The translations under genes and the position numbers were made by a program. Under the pieces are notes generated by a model. It was not told the DNA's origin, did not search any database, and worked only from the letters and a program-made list of their open reading frames with translations. A stretch of 64,000 nt of DNA from NCBI RefSeq assembly GCF_000550785.1, contig NZ_CP004350.1:2150009-2214008 (forward strand), written 5' to 3'. Source of the stretch: Corynebacterium casei LMG S-19264 (lineage in GTDB: Bacteria > Actinomycetota > Actinomycetes > Mycobacteriales > Mycobacteriaceae). Shown piece by piece: positions 18,769 to 27,324 of the stretch (position 1 is its first letter; each line of letters opens with the position of its first letter).

Positions 18769-19168
18769 GACTTAACACCCCATCTAAACTCGCACGACCA
18801 GAACCGAATACTACAACCATCAATAATGCCACGCACAGCACGACGGTGTACTCGAACCCGCCTTCTTCCACGAAAAAGCCGTTGCCAAAGTGAACAAAGT
18901 ACACCGACAGCGCGCACAACACCGCAAGCATGCCGGCGGCAAATGTAGCGAGCAAACCAATGACCAGCATTGTGCCTGCGGCGAGCTCACCGATGGCGAC
19001 GACCCACCCGAAAATCTGCGGCTGCGGGACACCCCACGCCGAGAATTGTCCGATGGTGTCATCCATGCCTGGAAAGAAAAGCTTGTCCACGCCATGGGCG
19101 ATAAACACCAGTCCGAGTACTACGCGGAAGATTAGCAGCGCAGCATCGCGGACAATGGGTGAGTTCAT
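18755..19168 (-). CDS. DoxX family membrane protein
   Basis: 137 residues, four spans, with the DoxX pattern LIFRVVLGLVFIAHGVDKLF at residues ~12-31 and VVAIGELAAGTMLVIGLLAT around 60. DoxX proteins are small membrane proteins linked to redox and thiosulfate or oxidative-stress functions; in mycobacteria a DoxX member joins a membrane oxidoreductase complex with SodA and SseA. Overlap with the zinc-finger gene downstream suggests the pair works together, perhaps in redox sensing (inference). Confidence 0.85.
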   Translation of the reverse strand: MNSPIVRDAALLIFRVVLGLVFIAHGVDKLFFPGMDDTIGQFSAWGVPQPQIFGWVVAIGELAAGTMLVIGLLATFAAGMLAVLCALSVYFVHFGNGFFVEEGGFEYTVVLCVALLMVVVFGSGRASLDGVLSRVES

Positions 19169-19277
19169 GGCTATCAGATTACCCGGTTAACCACGCTCCA
19201 ACGAAAGCGCGGGGTGTGAGATTCTCAGTGGCAAAAGCTCAGGGAACGTCTGCACAGAATTTGAAGTCTAGATCCAC

Positions 19278-19913
19278 ATGACAACTACTAATGAGAACCC
19301 AAACAATACTGAATCAGCCATCGATGATGACACATCCTTCAACTCCTTCAACGGTGATTCGAGCTTCGATGATGATGTTTATCCCTGCTGGGCGCGCACC
19401 TCACCGCTGAGCCGTGAGTACTTTGACCATGAATGGGGTCAGGCTCTTTATGAAGAGCGCGAGCTCTACGAACTAATTGCGCTTCTGGGGTTCCAGGCCG
19501 GCCTGAATTGGTCCATGGTGCTTAACAAGCGTGAGCGCCTGCGCGAGTGCTTCCACAACTTTGAGCCAGATGCTGTTGCAACATTTACCGATGACGATGT
19601 TGAGCGTCTGCTCAAAGACAAGACCATGATCCGCAACAAGCGAAAGATTTCAGCCGCAGTGACTAATGCCCGTGCCACCGTGGAGCTTCGTGAACACGGT
19701 GGACTATCCGCCTTTGTGTGGGCGCATGACCCCAACTCCGCTTATGCCTGCGAGACAGTCAGGGATTTGATTGGAAGAACTCCCGAGATTTCTGAGCTCG
19801 CCACAGAGTTGAAGAAACGCGGCTTTACGCAGCTTGGTCCCCGACTCATTGCTGCACTCATGCAGGCAATCGGCATGGTTCCAGCTGTCCGCAGACAGTC
19901 AAACGCCGCCTAA
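19278..19913 (+). CDS. Tag-like DNA-3-methyladenine glycosylase, divergent
   Basis: 211 residues with an acidic 33-residue N-terminal extension. The alignment to E. coli Tag is clear over the core: CWARTSPLSREYFDHEWG, LGFQAGLNWSMVLNKRERLR, MIRNKRKISAAVTNARATVE, KKRGFTQLGPRLIAALMQAI. Tag removes 3-methyladenine from DNA. Here, however, the Glu that in E. coli Tag (Glu38, in LEGQQAGLSW) contacts the base is Leu, and three of four zinc ligands are missing: the His of YHD is Phe, and the C-terminal HxxxC is replaced by VPAVRRQ. Substrate specificity may have changed, or the protein is a structural paralogue. Confidence 0.8.
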   Translation: MTTTNENPNNTESAIDDDTSFNSFNGDSSFDDDVYPCWARTSPLSREYFDHEWGQALYEERELYELIALLGFQAGLNWSMVLNKRERLRECFHNFEPDAVATFTDDDVERLLKDKTMIRNKRKISAAVTNARATVELREHGGLSAFVWAHDPNSAYACETVRDLIGRTPEISELATELKKRGFTQLGPRLIAALMQAIGMVPAVRRQSNAA

Positions 19914-19937
19914 TACCGATGCACCCGAAATTCACCT

Positions 19938-19996
19938 AGAAAACACTCCAGCGCGCATCCCCTGCAGAACCTTTAGTTCTGGGGAATGCGCGCTGG
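19938..19996 (-). terminator. terminator downstream of glpR
   Basis: Stem with arms CCAGCGCGCAT (19948-19958) and ATGCGCGCTGG (19986-19996), plus inner CAGAAC/GTTCTG. On the minus strand it is followed by AGTGTTTTC. It lies 60 bases beyond the glpR stop and also just after tag, so it may serve both directions. Confidence 0.7.
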
Positions 19997-20057
19997 AAAG
20001 GAAACTACGAAGAGTTCTTACTTTCGAATTTATAGCTTTCGGCCTAATAGCTTTGGA

Positions 20058-21683
20058 TTAGCCAACGCGGCGGGAAGCGAGGTCATCACGACGCTGACGG
20101 CGTTGGGAAGGTCGCTGCGGGGCTTCTTCGACTTCCTCGTAAACCTCTGGAAGGTGATCCCAGTCTGGGCTGCTGTCATCAATTTCTACAATGACTGCAC
20201 CGGGGCGGCGAAGCGAACGAGGGATAGCTAGTTCTTCATCCTCAGCGGAACGAACACCAAGGCGTGCGCGGCGCAGCTGTGCAATACGGCGGGCACGTAG
20301 CTGTTGTTCCTGACGGACCTGAGTACGAAGCGCAACCAGGTAAGCGACGGTGAGACCGCCGGCAACTGCAGCAGTCCACCACAGCCAACCGCCGAATACG
20401 ATACCCAAAGCAACAGTCAGAACTACAACGAGTGCAAGACCAAACAGCGTGCGCTGACGACGCTGGTAGCGCGTTGCTTTGTTCGCTGCATCCGCCTCAG
20501 GATCCCAGCCGCCGCGGCCCACGCGAGCCTGAGCGAACTCAAGTTCTTCCTCAGACAGCTCACTGTCAGAACCTGCTGCAACGTAGCTGTCCTCAAACTC
20601 ATCGTCATATTCTGCAACCTCAACTGGCTGCTGAACCGACTCTTCTGCGTCAATGTCAGCATCAGCGTCAGCAACATTATCGTTGTTGTCGATGTTGTCG
20701 GCGTCGGAGGATGCGTTGTCAGCGTCGGCAGCGCTGTCCTGGTGAGAAGAAGTGGTGTCTTTTGCCTCGACGAGGTCGGAGTCAACCGCACCCGGATACA
20801 TCATGTCCACTGGTGACAGGTAGGTGTCATCCATGTCGTAGGCATCATCCGCCAGCTCATAAGCAGCTGGCGCGGTGAATACCTGGCCTTCAGAAGCCGC
20901 TACAGCAGAAGTCTGCTTTTCATCTGCCTCTTCAGTTTTAGGCTTAGCTTCTTCGCGTGGCTCGTCTTCGAGCAAGATGTCATCATCTTCATCGAGCAGC
21001 TCAGCGTCGTCATCAATAAGCACTGCGGAAACTGGAACAGCATCTGCCTTTGGCTCATCAGCCTGAGTATTTTGCTTCTCAGCTTCAATGTCGGTGAGGT
21101 CAGCGTCAGTGAACTCGGCATCAACAACGTCTGCGGAATCTGTTCCCTCGGCACCATTGATGTCCTTGGTGTCGATGGTGTCGACCTCGTAGACGATTTC
21201 ACCTTCGATGGTTTCGGCTTCTACTGAATTGTCTGCTGTGGTGTCGGCTGCTGTGGTGCCGGCTTCGGCGGTGGCAGCGGCTTCGGTGGCCTCAGCGGTC
21301 TCTGCGGATGCAGCGTTGTCGTATTCGGACTTGATGCGTGCAGCAGCGCCGGCAATGGTCTGCTTCTCAGCCTTGACATCGCCGAGTTGTGCGTATTCTT
21401 CGCTGGTGGTTGCTGAAGCGGCATCGTCGGCTGCGGAGGCATCGTCAGCCTGTGACTTCTTGGCGGCATCGGCTTCCTTGCGAGCCTTGATGCGCGCTGC
21501 CTTGGCAGAAAGCTTTGGACCGCGGTTGGACTCCAGCACACCAGAGTCACCCTCAAAGAGGACTCGGGTGTCATCAAATGCTTCGCCGGTGCGGCTCATT
21601 GGCTTTTGGCCACGCAACAAAACGGGAGCCAATACCAGTAGCCACACCACGATGATGAGAACAATCGCTAATCCTGGAGACAC
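20058..21683 (-). CDS. glpR: GlpR/SepX-type division membrane protein with expanded acidic region
   Basis: 541 residues from GTG 21683 (VSPGLAIVLIIVVWLLVLAP). One N-terminal span (about 4-24) leads into LLRGQKPMSRTGEAFDDTRV, then some 330 residues of Asp/Glu/Ala-rich low complexity, then a conserved C-terminal block: RRQRTLFGLALVVVLTVALG (two spans), a basic helix RARRIAQLRRARLGVR and the segment SLRRPGAVIVEIDDSSPDWD. This matches, from memory, GLPR of C. glutamicum and SepX of Streptomyces, membrane partners of the gephyrin-like protein Glp at the FtsZ ring. The glp gene is two genes upstream on the same strand, as in C. glutamicum. A longer reading to 21803 has no ribosome site; GAGG precedes the GTG. 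Confidence 0.78.
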   Translation of the reverse strand: MSPGLAIVLIIVVWLLVLAPVLLRGQKPMSRTGEAFDDTRVLFEGDSGVLESNRGPKLSAKAARIKARKEADAAKKSQADDASAADDAASATTSEEYAQLGDVKAEKQTIAGAAARIKSEYDNAASAETAEATEAAATAEAGTTAADTTADNSVEAETIEGEIVYEVDTIDTKDINGAEGTDSADVVDAEFTDADLTDIEAEKQNTQADEPKADAVPVSAVLIDDDAELLDEDDDILLEDEPREEAKPKTEEADEKQTSAVAASEGQVFTAPAAYELADDAYDMDDTYLSPVDMMYPGAVDSDLVEAKDTTSSHQDSAADADNASSDADNIDNNDNVADADADIDAEESVQQPVEVAEYDDEFEDSYVAAGSDSELSEEELEFAQARVGRGGWDPEADAANKATRYQRRQRTLFGLALVVVLTVALGIVFGGWLWWTAAVAGGLTVAYLVALRTQVRQEQQLRARRIAQLRRARLGVRSAEDEELAIPRSLRRPGAVIVEIDDSSPDWDHLPEVYEEVEEAPQRPSQRRQRRDDLASRRVG

Positions 21684-21833
21684 GAGCCTCAGCCACCTTT
21701 CAATCTTCCGGTTAAGGGATAGACAGTAAATCTCATCCCAGATTACGTCCCTCACCGAAGGCTTCTTCCCTGCCACGCCGCAGGCATGGGTCAATGCGGG
21801 CAATTGCCAGGAGATTCTAAGCGCGAACCTTGG

Positions 21834-22565
21834 CTATTTGTCGCTGGCGAGGCGACCAAGCACGCGGCCTGAGGAGCACAGGCGGTCAAGTGCTGTGGTG
21901 GAGTAGTCCTCGCGGGTAATCGCGACAAAATGATGGTCACGCCACGCACCATTGATGTGCAGGTTGCGGCGCAGATAGCCTTCCTCACGGAAGCCATTAG
22001 CGGCAAGAACTTTGCCCGATGCCGGGTTTTCCGGCATATACGTCGCGGTAATGCGGTGCAAGCCCACGCGGCGAAACGCGTGGTCAACACCTAAACCGCA
22101 CGCGGCGGTCGCCACACCGGATCCGGTGAACTTGGAATAGACCCAATAGCCAATCCAGCAATCACTAATTCCACCATGCTGAATGTTGCCCAAAGTGAGC
22201 TGCCCCGCAAACTGGCCGTTGGCCTCAATGACCATGGGGACAATCTGCCCAGCGCGCGCACTGGTGCCCAAGTAGTGAAAGTGGCTGCGCCAGTTGGCGG
22301 CAGAATGCGCGTCTTTCCACGTGCCCATCGCGGTGGGTTCCACGGGACGCAGAAACTTTTCATCGCGGATGCGCTGCGTACGCCACGCGTCCTTATCGCC
22401 TGCAACAAGTGGGCGCAGACGTAAACGAATACCCTGCGGAAATTTCTTCGAATCTGGAAGTAGTACCAGAGGCGTAACTTCCGGCCACCCGGGATGGAAC
22501 GGGTGGCGCTGGGAGGAAGGTTCGGGGCTCAGGCGCGGAAGGCGCCAGCCAATAGGATCAAACAC
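21834..22565 (-). CDS. GNAT acetyltransferase, RimJ-like
   Basis: 243 residues. The GNAT fold is visible from GIRLRLRPLVAGDKDAWRTQ near residue 45. The acetyl-CoA loop is SKFTGSGVATAACGLGVDHA near 150, and AFRRVGLHRITATYMPENPA with GKVLAANGFREEGYLRRNLH follows, the standard RimJ/RimL ending. RimJ enzymes acetylate N-terminal Ala of ribosomal proteins; other members take small amines, so the substrate is open. It sits 17 bases after glp and 150 bases before glpR, a placement conserved in corynebacteria. Confidence 0.88.
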   Translation of the reverse strand: MFDPIGWRLPRLSPEPSSQRHPFHPGWPEVTPLVLLPDSKKFPQGIRLRLRPLVAGDKDAWRTQRIRDEKFLRPVEPTAMGTWKDAHSAANWRSHFHYLGTSARAGQIVPMVIEANGQFAGQLTLGNIQHGGISDCWIGYWVYSKFTGSGVATAACGLGVDHAFRRVGLHRITATYMPENPASGKVLAANGFREEGYLRRNLHINGAWRDHHFVAITREDYSTTALDRLCSSGRVLGRLASDK

Positions 22566-22582
22566 TGAAGGTCTTATCCTGG

Positions 22583-23848
22583 CTAGCTGCGCTGCGATAA
22601 GAAGACAACGTCCACAACATCACCCGGGCGAATAGCCGTGACATCTTCAGGAACACGAACCATAGCGTTGGCCTCAGCCAGACCGGCCAACAAGTGCGCT
22701 GGTGCACCGGTCGCACCGGATAGCCCCTCCACCAAGTAGTCGGAGGTTTCCGCATCACGCATCAAACGAGCACGGATAAATCCACGGCGGCCTGGCCGGG
22801 ACTCAATGTGGTTCAGCGCGCGGGCGCGCACCACGCGCCGATTCGCCACGCGCTTGCCCAGGCTCAAACGAATCAGTGGGCGCACGAAAGTTTCAAAAAC
22901 CACCAGTGCGGAGACTGGGTTAGACGGCAACAAGAAGGTTGGGGTGCGCTCTTCACCCAGCAATCCGAAACCTTGAACTGAACCCGGATGCATGGCAACA
23001 CGCGTGGTATCCACATCACCGAGTTCATCGAGCACCTTGCGGATAACCTCAGAGCCCGCACCGCCCACGGCACCGGAAATCACCAGCACCTCCGAGCGTG
23101 ACAGGTAGGTTTCCAAGGTTTCTTTGATTCGGCGGGGCTCGCCCTGTGCAATGCCGACGCGCTGAACATCCGCGCCAGCTTCTTTCGCGGCAGCGGCCAG
23201 CGAGTAAGAGTTAACGTCAAAAATCTGACCCAGACCTGGTTCACGGTCAACGTCAACCAGTTCCCGGCCGAAAGACAAAACGGTTACGCGCGGGCGTGGA
23301 TAGACCAAGACTTTGGAACGCCCCACAGCAGCTAGTAGACCAATCTGGGCAGGGCCCAGCACCGTTCCGGAGGAAACAGCGACGTCACCCGGCTGGATGT
23401 CATCGCCGACGCGGCGCACGAAGTCACCTGAGCGCACCGGGCGGTGCGCGGTGACACGTTTGCGGCCACGGTCGGTCCATTCCAGCGGCAAGACGGCATC
23501 GGCAAGCGTGGGCAATGGCGCACCCGTGTACACACGAACTGCCTGACGCGGCTGCAGACGAAGCGGCTGGCGGGAACCAGCGGGCACCTCACCGACGACG
23601 GGAAGGGAGCGCTCAATTTCCACACCCTCTTCCACTGGCTGCGAACCGATGGCTTTTTCGCCACCGACATCCACAGCGCGCACGGCGTAACCATCAATGA
23701 CTGCCTGCGGAAAGCCCGGCAGCGGCTGATTAGCTTGTACTTCCTCAGCGCACATTAGCCCCAAGGCATGAGCAATCGCCGTTCGGACCGGTTCCGGCTT
23801 AACCGCCGCATCCATTACCAATGCCAGCTGTTGCCCCACAGAGCGCAT
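22583..23848 (-). CDS. glp: MoeA/gephyrin-like protein (Glp)
   Basis: 421 residues with the full MoeA layout: domains with PGFPQAVIDGYAVRAVDVGG near residue 45, QAVRVYTGAPLPTLADAVLP near 108, the MogA-like middle domain with VLVISGAVGGAGSEVIRKVL near 260 and FLLPSNPVSALVVFETFV near 310, and a C-terminal beta domain. Molybdopterin molybdotransferases carry SGGVSVGxxD where this protein has SGAVGGAGSE, so the catalytic loop is changed. Together with galU upstream (3 bases) and glpR downstream, this fits the C. glutamicum gephyrin-like protein that binds the FtsZ C-terminus. A true MoeA role cannot be excluded by sequence alone. Confidence 0.8.
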   Translation of the reverse strand: MRSVGQQLALVMDAAVKPEPVRTAIAHALGLMCAEEVQANQPLPGFPQAVIDGYAVRAVDVGGEKAIGSQPVEEGVEIERSLPVVGEVPAGSRQPLRLQPRQAVRVYTGAPLPTLADAVLPLEWTDRGRKRVTAHRPVRSGDFVRRVGDDIQPGDVAVSSGTVLGPAQIGLLAAVGRSKVLVYPRPRVTVLSFGRELVDVDREPGLGQIFDVNSYSLAAAAKEAGADVQRVGIAQGEPRRIKETLETYLSRSEVLVISGAVGGAGSEVIRKVLDELGDVDTTRVAMHPGSVQGFGLLGEERTPTFLLPSNPVSALVVFETFVRPLIRLSLGKRVANRRVVRARALNHIESRPGRRGFIRARLMRDAETSDYLVEGLSGATGAPAHLLAGLAEANAMVRVPEDVTAIRPGDVVDVVFLSQRS

Positions 23849-23851
23849 AAT

Positions 23852-24775
23852 TTACAGGCCCTTCTCTGCCTCGTAATCAGCAATAATCTTCTTCAACTGC
23901 GTATACAACGCAGGACCATACACATCCGACTTCAAACCAAAATCAACATTAGCCGGAATATAACCACCAGGATTACCCAAATCATGACGAGTACCCTGAT
24001 GCACCACAACATGCACCGGCTCACCCTCCTGGATCAGCAACTCAATCGCATCCGTCAACTGCAGCTCACCACCTTTACCCGGGGTGATACGACGCAAAGC
24101 ATCAAAAATCTTGCGATCCAGAACGTAACGACCAGTAGCCACCAAATTCGACGGCGCATCAGCCGGATCGGGCTTTTCCACCATCCCGACAACCTTCTTC
24201 ACCGACTCATCATCAGTGTCCTGGACATCAAACACGCCATAGTTGAAGGTCTGCTCCCGCGGAACCTCCACAGCCAACAACACCGAACCGCCGAGCTTAT
24301 TACGCACTGCAACCATCTGCTCCATCGCAGTCATCGGCAGCACAATATCATCCGGCAACATCACACCGAAGAACTCTTCATCCTCCGCCAACACAGACTC
24401 AGCCAAACCAACAGCATGACCAAGGCCCAACGGCTTATCCTGCTCAACCGCAATCGGATTCAACAAAGAATGCGCACGCTTAACCTTCGCCGACTGAGTT
24501 TCTTTACCGCGCGCTTCAAGCGTTTCAACCAAATCTGGGAACGCCTCAAAATGCCGCATAACCTCTTGCTTATTAGGAGCAGTAATAATAGCCAGCCTAT
24601 CGGCGCCAACAGCAGCAGCTTCCTCAGCAATAAGCTCAATACCCGGGGTATCTACCACCGGCAACAGCTCTTTCGGCACAGTCTTCGTCGCCGGCAAAAA
24701 CCTAGTTCCCATTCCAGCAGCAGGAACAACAACGGTCCTTACCCACGCAGAAGCATCCTCGCGATCATTAACCAT
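23852..24775 (-). CDS. galU: UTP-glucose-1-phosphate uridylyltransferase
   Basis: Makes UDP-glucose from UTP and glucose-1-phosphate for wall polysaccharides, trehalose and glycogen-type glucans. The 307-residue protein shows the nucleotidyltransferase signature VVVPAAGMGTRFLPATKTVP near residue 15, the sugar-phosphate segment PKELLPVVDTPGIELIAEEA, and FFGVMLPDDIVL with the metal Asp pair. It ends FGLKSDVYGPALYTQLKKII. Length is standard. It heads the minus-strand series galU-glp-GNAT-glpR, with 3 bases to glp, and diverges from the folate gene. Confidence 0.95.
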   Translation of the reverse strand: MVNDREDASAWVRTVVVPAAGMGTRFLPATKTVPKELLPVVDTPGIELIAEEAAAVGADRLAIITAPNKQEVMRHFEAFPDLVETLEARGKETQSAKVKRAHSLLNPIAVEQDKPLGLGHAVGLAESVLAEDEEFFGVMLPDDIVLPMTAMEQMVAVRNKLGGSVLLAVEVPREQTFNYGVFDVQDTDDESVKKVVGMVEKPDPADAPSNLVATGRYVLDRKIFDALRRITPGKGGELQLTDAIELLIQEGEPVHVVVHQGTRHDLGNPGGYIPANVDFGLKSDVYGPALYTQLKKIIADYEAEKGL

Positions 24776-24840
24776 AACGAACAGCTTACATTCTGACCCC
24801 TGCCTTTCCGTGTTGGCACTACCATGTGTTTATGGTTGCA

Positions 24841-25377
24841 ATGACTAAACAAGACATCCGCCAAGCGCACACCAGTGCCCGCAAACAACTCACTGAAGAC
24901 GTGAAAGCAGCGAAGGATGCAGCGCTTACCGGCGCCATCCTGGAACAAGCCAAGGGCCTCAAAGTTGCGGCTTATTCCCCACTTGGTTCAGAGCCTGGTG
25001 GAAAAAATTTTGTGGAAGAACTTCACGCAGTAGCAGCTGAAGTCTGGCTGCCGCTTTCGGGCAAAGATGGAATGTTGACATGGTCTTTGTATGAGGGTCC
25101 GGAATCTATGGCACCTGGCGCGTTGGGCATTGCTGAACCAATCGGTGAGCAATATGACAGCACCACGTTGGCCGAGTTGGACATCATCTTTGCCCCGGCC
25201 TTGGCAGTTGATAAATCAGGCATGCGTCTGGGCAAAGGTGCTGGCTATTATGACCGCGCCCTTGCCGCCGTACAGCCGCGACCAAAGGTCATTGCCGTGG
25301 TTTATGCCGAAGAAGTCATCGATGAAGTCCCGCATGACTCCTTTGATCAAGCAGTTGACTCCGTAATTACGGACTGA
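24841..25377 (+). CDS. 5-formyltetrahydrofolate cyclo-ligase
   Basis: Converts 5-formyl-THF to 5,10-methenyl-THF with ATP, returning a stored folate to one-carbon metabolism. 178 residues from ATG 24841 (MTKQDIRQAHTSARKQLTED). The family motif is complete: IFAPALAVDKSGMRLGKGAG followed by YYDRAL (MTHFS signature). A start at 24826 (MFMVAMTK) is in frame but gives an odd hydrophobic head. The divergent galU start is 65 bases away, so the promoters overlap. From memory it is next to galU in most corynebacteria and mycobacteria. Confidence 0.92.
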   Translation: MTKQDIRQAHTSARKQLTEDVKAAKDAALTGAILEQAKGLKVAAYSPLGSEPGGKNFVEELHAVAAEVWLPLSGKDGMLTWSLYEGPESMAPGALGIAEPIGEQYDSTTLAELDIIFAPALAVDKSGMRLGKGAGYYDRALAAVQPRPKVIAVVYAEEVIDEVPHDSFDQAVDSVITD

Positions 25378-25417
25378 CCGGGAACGTTTATGGGGTGCCG
25401 TCCCGTCATATATTGGT

Positions 25418-26215
25418 ATGGCCCACGCACCTAAATCTCCCCGCACAGCTTCATCTCGCGCAGCTACCCAGCGCGCAACATCGCGATCTTCCACACGCAC
25501 TTCAGGAAGTTCTTCGTCTCGGTCTGCTCCTTCATTAGTTAAGACGTTGCAGACCCCAGGACATGCGCGTTCGCAGTTGCTTCGCCGACTTGTGGGTATG
25601 GGGCTTTTGCTTGCCGCGCTATTCGTCGCAGCGAGTGGGTTGCGTGATAATCCTGAGGTGCTGGTCTTTGCCCGGGATGTGGGCGCCGGCCAGGAATTGG
25701 AGGCAGAAGATGTTCACACTATCCGCGTCGCCCAAGATGCCATTCCCACCAATGGCACATTGATGACAGCAGATGAGGTGGTGGGCCGCGTTGTCACCGC
25801 GCCTGCTGTCGCCGGGGAGTTTGTCACGGAGCTGCGGCTTTTAGGTGATGAGTTAACGTCCAATTTGGTCCCGGACGGGCATATGGTTCCGCTTAAACTG
25901 GCCGAGCCAGACTTGGTGTCACTGCTCCATCACGGCGATACCGTCAATGTGGTGACTTCCCGGGAGGATGAATACTCCCCAGGGCTATTCGCGCCAGTGG
26001 TCGTGGCTGAGCAGGCACGGGTGATAGCCACCTCAGCGGATATTACTTCTGGTGCTGGAAACTCGGGGCGCGCCAGCGCTGGAGCGTCCGCCACAATTTT
26101 GATTGCCTTGCCCGCTGAACAAGCACAAGTAGTGGCAAGTGCGTCCTTGTCTCAACCTTTGACAGTGGTGATCACCGGTGAGCGCGCAAATATCAAACAC
26201 AATCTCGAAGAGTAA
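25418..26215 (+). CDS. SAF-domain membrane-anchored protein (CpaB/RcpC-like)
   Basis: 265 residues. A Ser/Arg-rich cytoplasmic head (residues 1-48) leads to one span, RRLVGMGLLLAALFVAASGL (about 56-75), and an outside SAF domain: VLVFARDVGAGQELEAEDVH with TIRVAQDAIPTNGTLMTADE, then VVGRVVTAPAVAGEFV. The C-terminal part (PLKLAEPDLVSLLHHGDTVN) resembles RcpC/CpaB, which acts in Flp pilus assembly. No other pilus gene is near, so the pilus link is weak. The position between the folate gene and mscL is, from memory, conserved in Corynebacterium. Confidence 0.8.
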   Translation: MAHAPKSPRTASSRAATQRATSRSSTRTSGSSSSRSAPSLVKTLQTPGHARSQLLRRLVGMGLLLAALFVAASGLRDNPEVLVFARDVGAGQELEAEDVHTIRVAQDAIPTNGTLMTADEVVGRVVTAPAVAGEFVTELRLLGDELTSNLVPDGHMVPLKLAEPDLVSLLHHGDTVNVVTSREDEYSPGLFAPVVVAEQARVIATSADITSGAGNSGRASAGASATILIALPAEQAQVVASASLSQPLTVVITGERANIKHNLEE

Positions 26216-26243
26216 TTTCTACCTGCGGATATCTGCGAAAACC

Positions 26244-26270
26244 TTGACACTTTAAGGAGCTAGCTATTAG
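26244..26270 (+). promoter_or_regulatory. candidate mscL promoter
   Basis: TTGACA (26244-26249) and TATTAG (26265-26270) are spaced by 15 bases, about 120 bases before mscL. A 9-bp inverted repeat AGCTAGCTA (26258-26266) / TAGCTAGCT (26296-26304) overlaps the -10 side and could be an operator or mRNA hairpin. Confidence 0.4.
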
Positions 26271-26389
26271 TGTTGCCCATCACTTTATAAGAAGTTAGCT
26301 AGCTTCTTGGACTAAATGTGGTTACAGTCCTAACGGTTCATTTGCTTCGCAGTTCAAGCTAAGACATAAGTATTTGAAAAGGGATAATC

Positions 26390-26818
26390 ATGCTTCAGGG
26401 CTTTAAAGACTTCATCATGCGCGGCAACGTCATCGATTTGGCAGTTGGTGTCATCATCGGCGGCGCTTTCACCGCAATCGTAACTGCGCTGACCGACTCC
26501 CTCATCCAGCCAATCATCAACTCCTTCGGCTCTGCTGATATGGCAGGCCTTGGCTTCCAGATCACCGACAATGAATCCACCTTCATTGACTTCGGTGCAA
26601 TCATCACCGCTGCTATCAACTTCCTGATCATCGCTGGTGTTGTTTACTTCTTCATCGTTGCGCCAATCAACAAGCTCAACGAGATGAACAAGCGTCGTCT
26701 GGGTGTTGAAGAAGAAGCACCAACCCCAACCTCCGAAGAGCTGCTCGCAGAAATCCGCGACCTTATGGCTGGCCAGGCTGGCGGCACCACCGGCCCAGCA
26801 GGCGACATCACCAAGTAG
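26390..26818 (+). CDS. mscL: large-conductance mechanosensitive channel MscL
   Basis: Homopentameric channel that opens under membrane tension on sudden osmotic downshift. 142 residues: N-terminal amphipathic helix MLQGFKDFIMRGNVIDLAVG, first span AVGVIIGGAFTAIVTALTDS, outside loop to residue ~62, second span AAINFLIIAGVVYFFIVAPI, then the charged NKLNEMNKRRLGVEEEAPTP tail. ATG 26390 follows AAAGGGATA. It complements betP in the same window, one for uptake and one for release of solutes. In C. glutamicum both are reported under MtrAB control. Confidence 0.96.
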   Translation: MLQGFKDFIMRGNVIDLAVGVIIGGAFTAIVTALTDSLIQPIINSFGSADMAGLGFQITDNESTFIDFGAIITAAINFLIIAGVVYFFIVAPINKLNEMNKRRLGVEEEAPTPTSEELLAEIRDLMAGQAGGTTGPAGDITK

Positions 26819-26844
26819 TTCGCCCAAGCTGTAAAACACTCAAA

Positions 26845-26886
26845 GCGTCCAGCTAGTTACACAATGTAGCTAGCTGGACGCTTTTG
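26845..26886 (+). terminator. mscL terminator
   Basis: Perfect 12-bp stem GCGTCCAGCTAG (26845-26856) / CTAGCTGGACGC (26870-26881) with a 13-base loop, followed by TTTTG. It lies 26 bases after the mscL stop and may also end the small minus-strand gene at 26918. Confidence 0.92.
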
Positions 26887-26917
26887 TCATCCCTAAAACT
26901 CTTGAGTTCTAGGCGCC

Positions 26918-27139
26918 CTAGGCACCGTGGTGTGGTGGACGCTGCTCTGCCCAGAATTCTTCTGAAGCCCTATCGGGCGTGCCGGAGTCAGCTTGTTCTT
27001 CATCTAACTCCACGCTGCGGGTGGCATCTGCCGCCTCATCTTTGTCTGGAAACGCGGAAACAAAATCAGGCCGATCCGCGGTGCGGTCATAGTTCGGCGA
27101 ATCAGATTCTTTAAATACCCGTCGACGTTTGCGTGGCAC
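26918..27139 (-). CDS. small charged conserved hypothetical protein
   Basis: 73 residues from GTG 27139, chosen because AGGAGG lies 5 bases ahead. Sequence begins VPRKRRRVFKESDSPNYDRT, a strongly basic head, and ends with an acidic middle and EEFWAEQRPPHHGA. No span or signal is seen. I recall similar short proteins (head PRKRRRV) between moaB and mscL in other corynebacteria, but no function is known to me. Confidence 0.65.
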   Translation of the reverse strand: MPRKRRRVFKESDSPNYDRTADRPDFVSAFPDKDEAADATRSVELDEEQADSGTPDRASEEFWAEQRPPHHGA

Positions 27140-27267
27140 GGCGTCCTCCTTGCACGGCATCTTGCCTGTTTCTGACTGCTCCAGATTCGTCTGGCGTTAG
27201 CCTGATTTGGTCTGGTTGGCCAGGCTTGCTTGGTGGCCCAACTTCGGGCCAGCTTCTCCCCCGCAAT

Positions 27268-27310
27268 TATAAAGGCGACGGGATCCAGGTGCGTGACTGG
27301 ATCCCGACGC
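27268..27310 (-). terminator. terminator of the htrA-moaB operon
   Basis: Stem CGGGATCCAG (27279-27288) / CTGGATCCCG (27297-27306), extended by GCG/CGC across a mismatch, is followed on the minus strand by CCTTTATAATT. It begins 15 bases after the moaB stop. Confidence 0.8.
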
Positions 27311-27324
27311 GGGAGTGAATAAAT

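Noticed and set aside
21684..21803. Longer glpR reading from 21803
   Set aside because: The added 40 residues have no ribosome site and no match to the family, which begins just before the first span.
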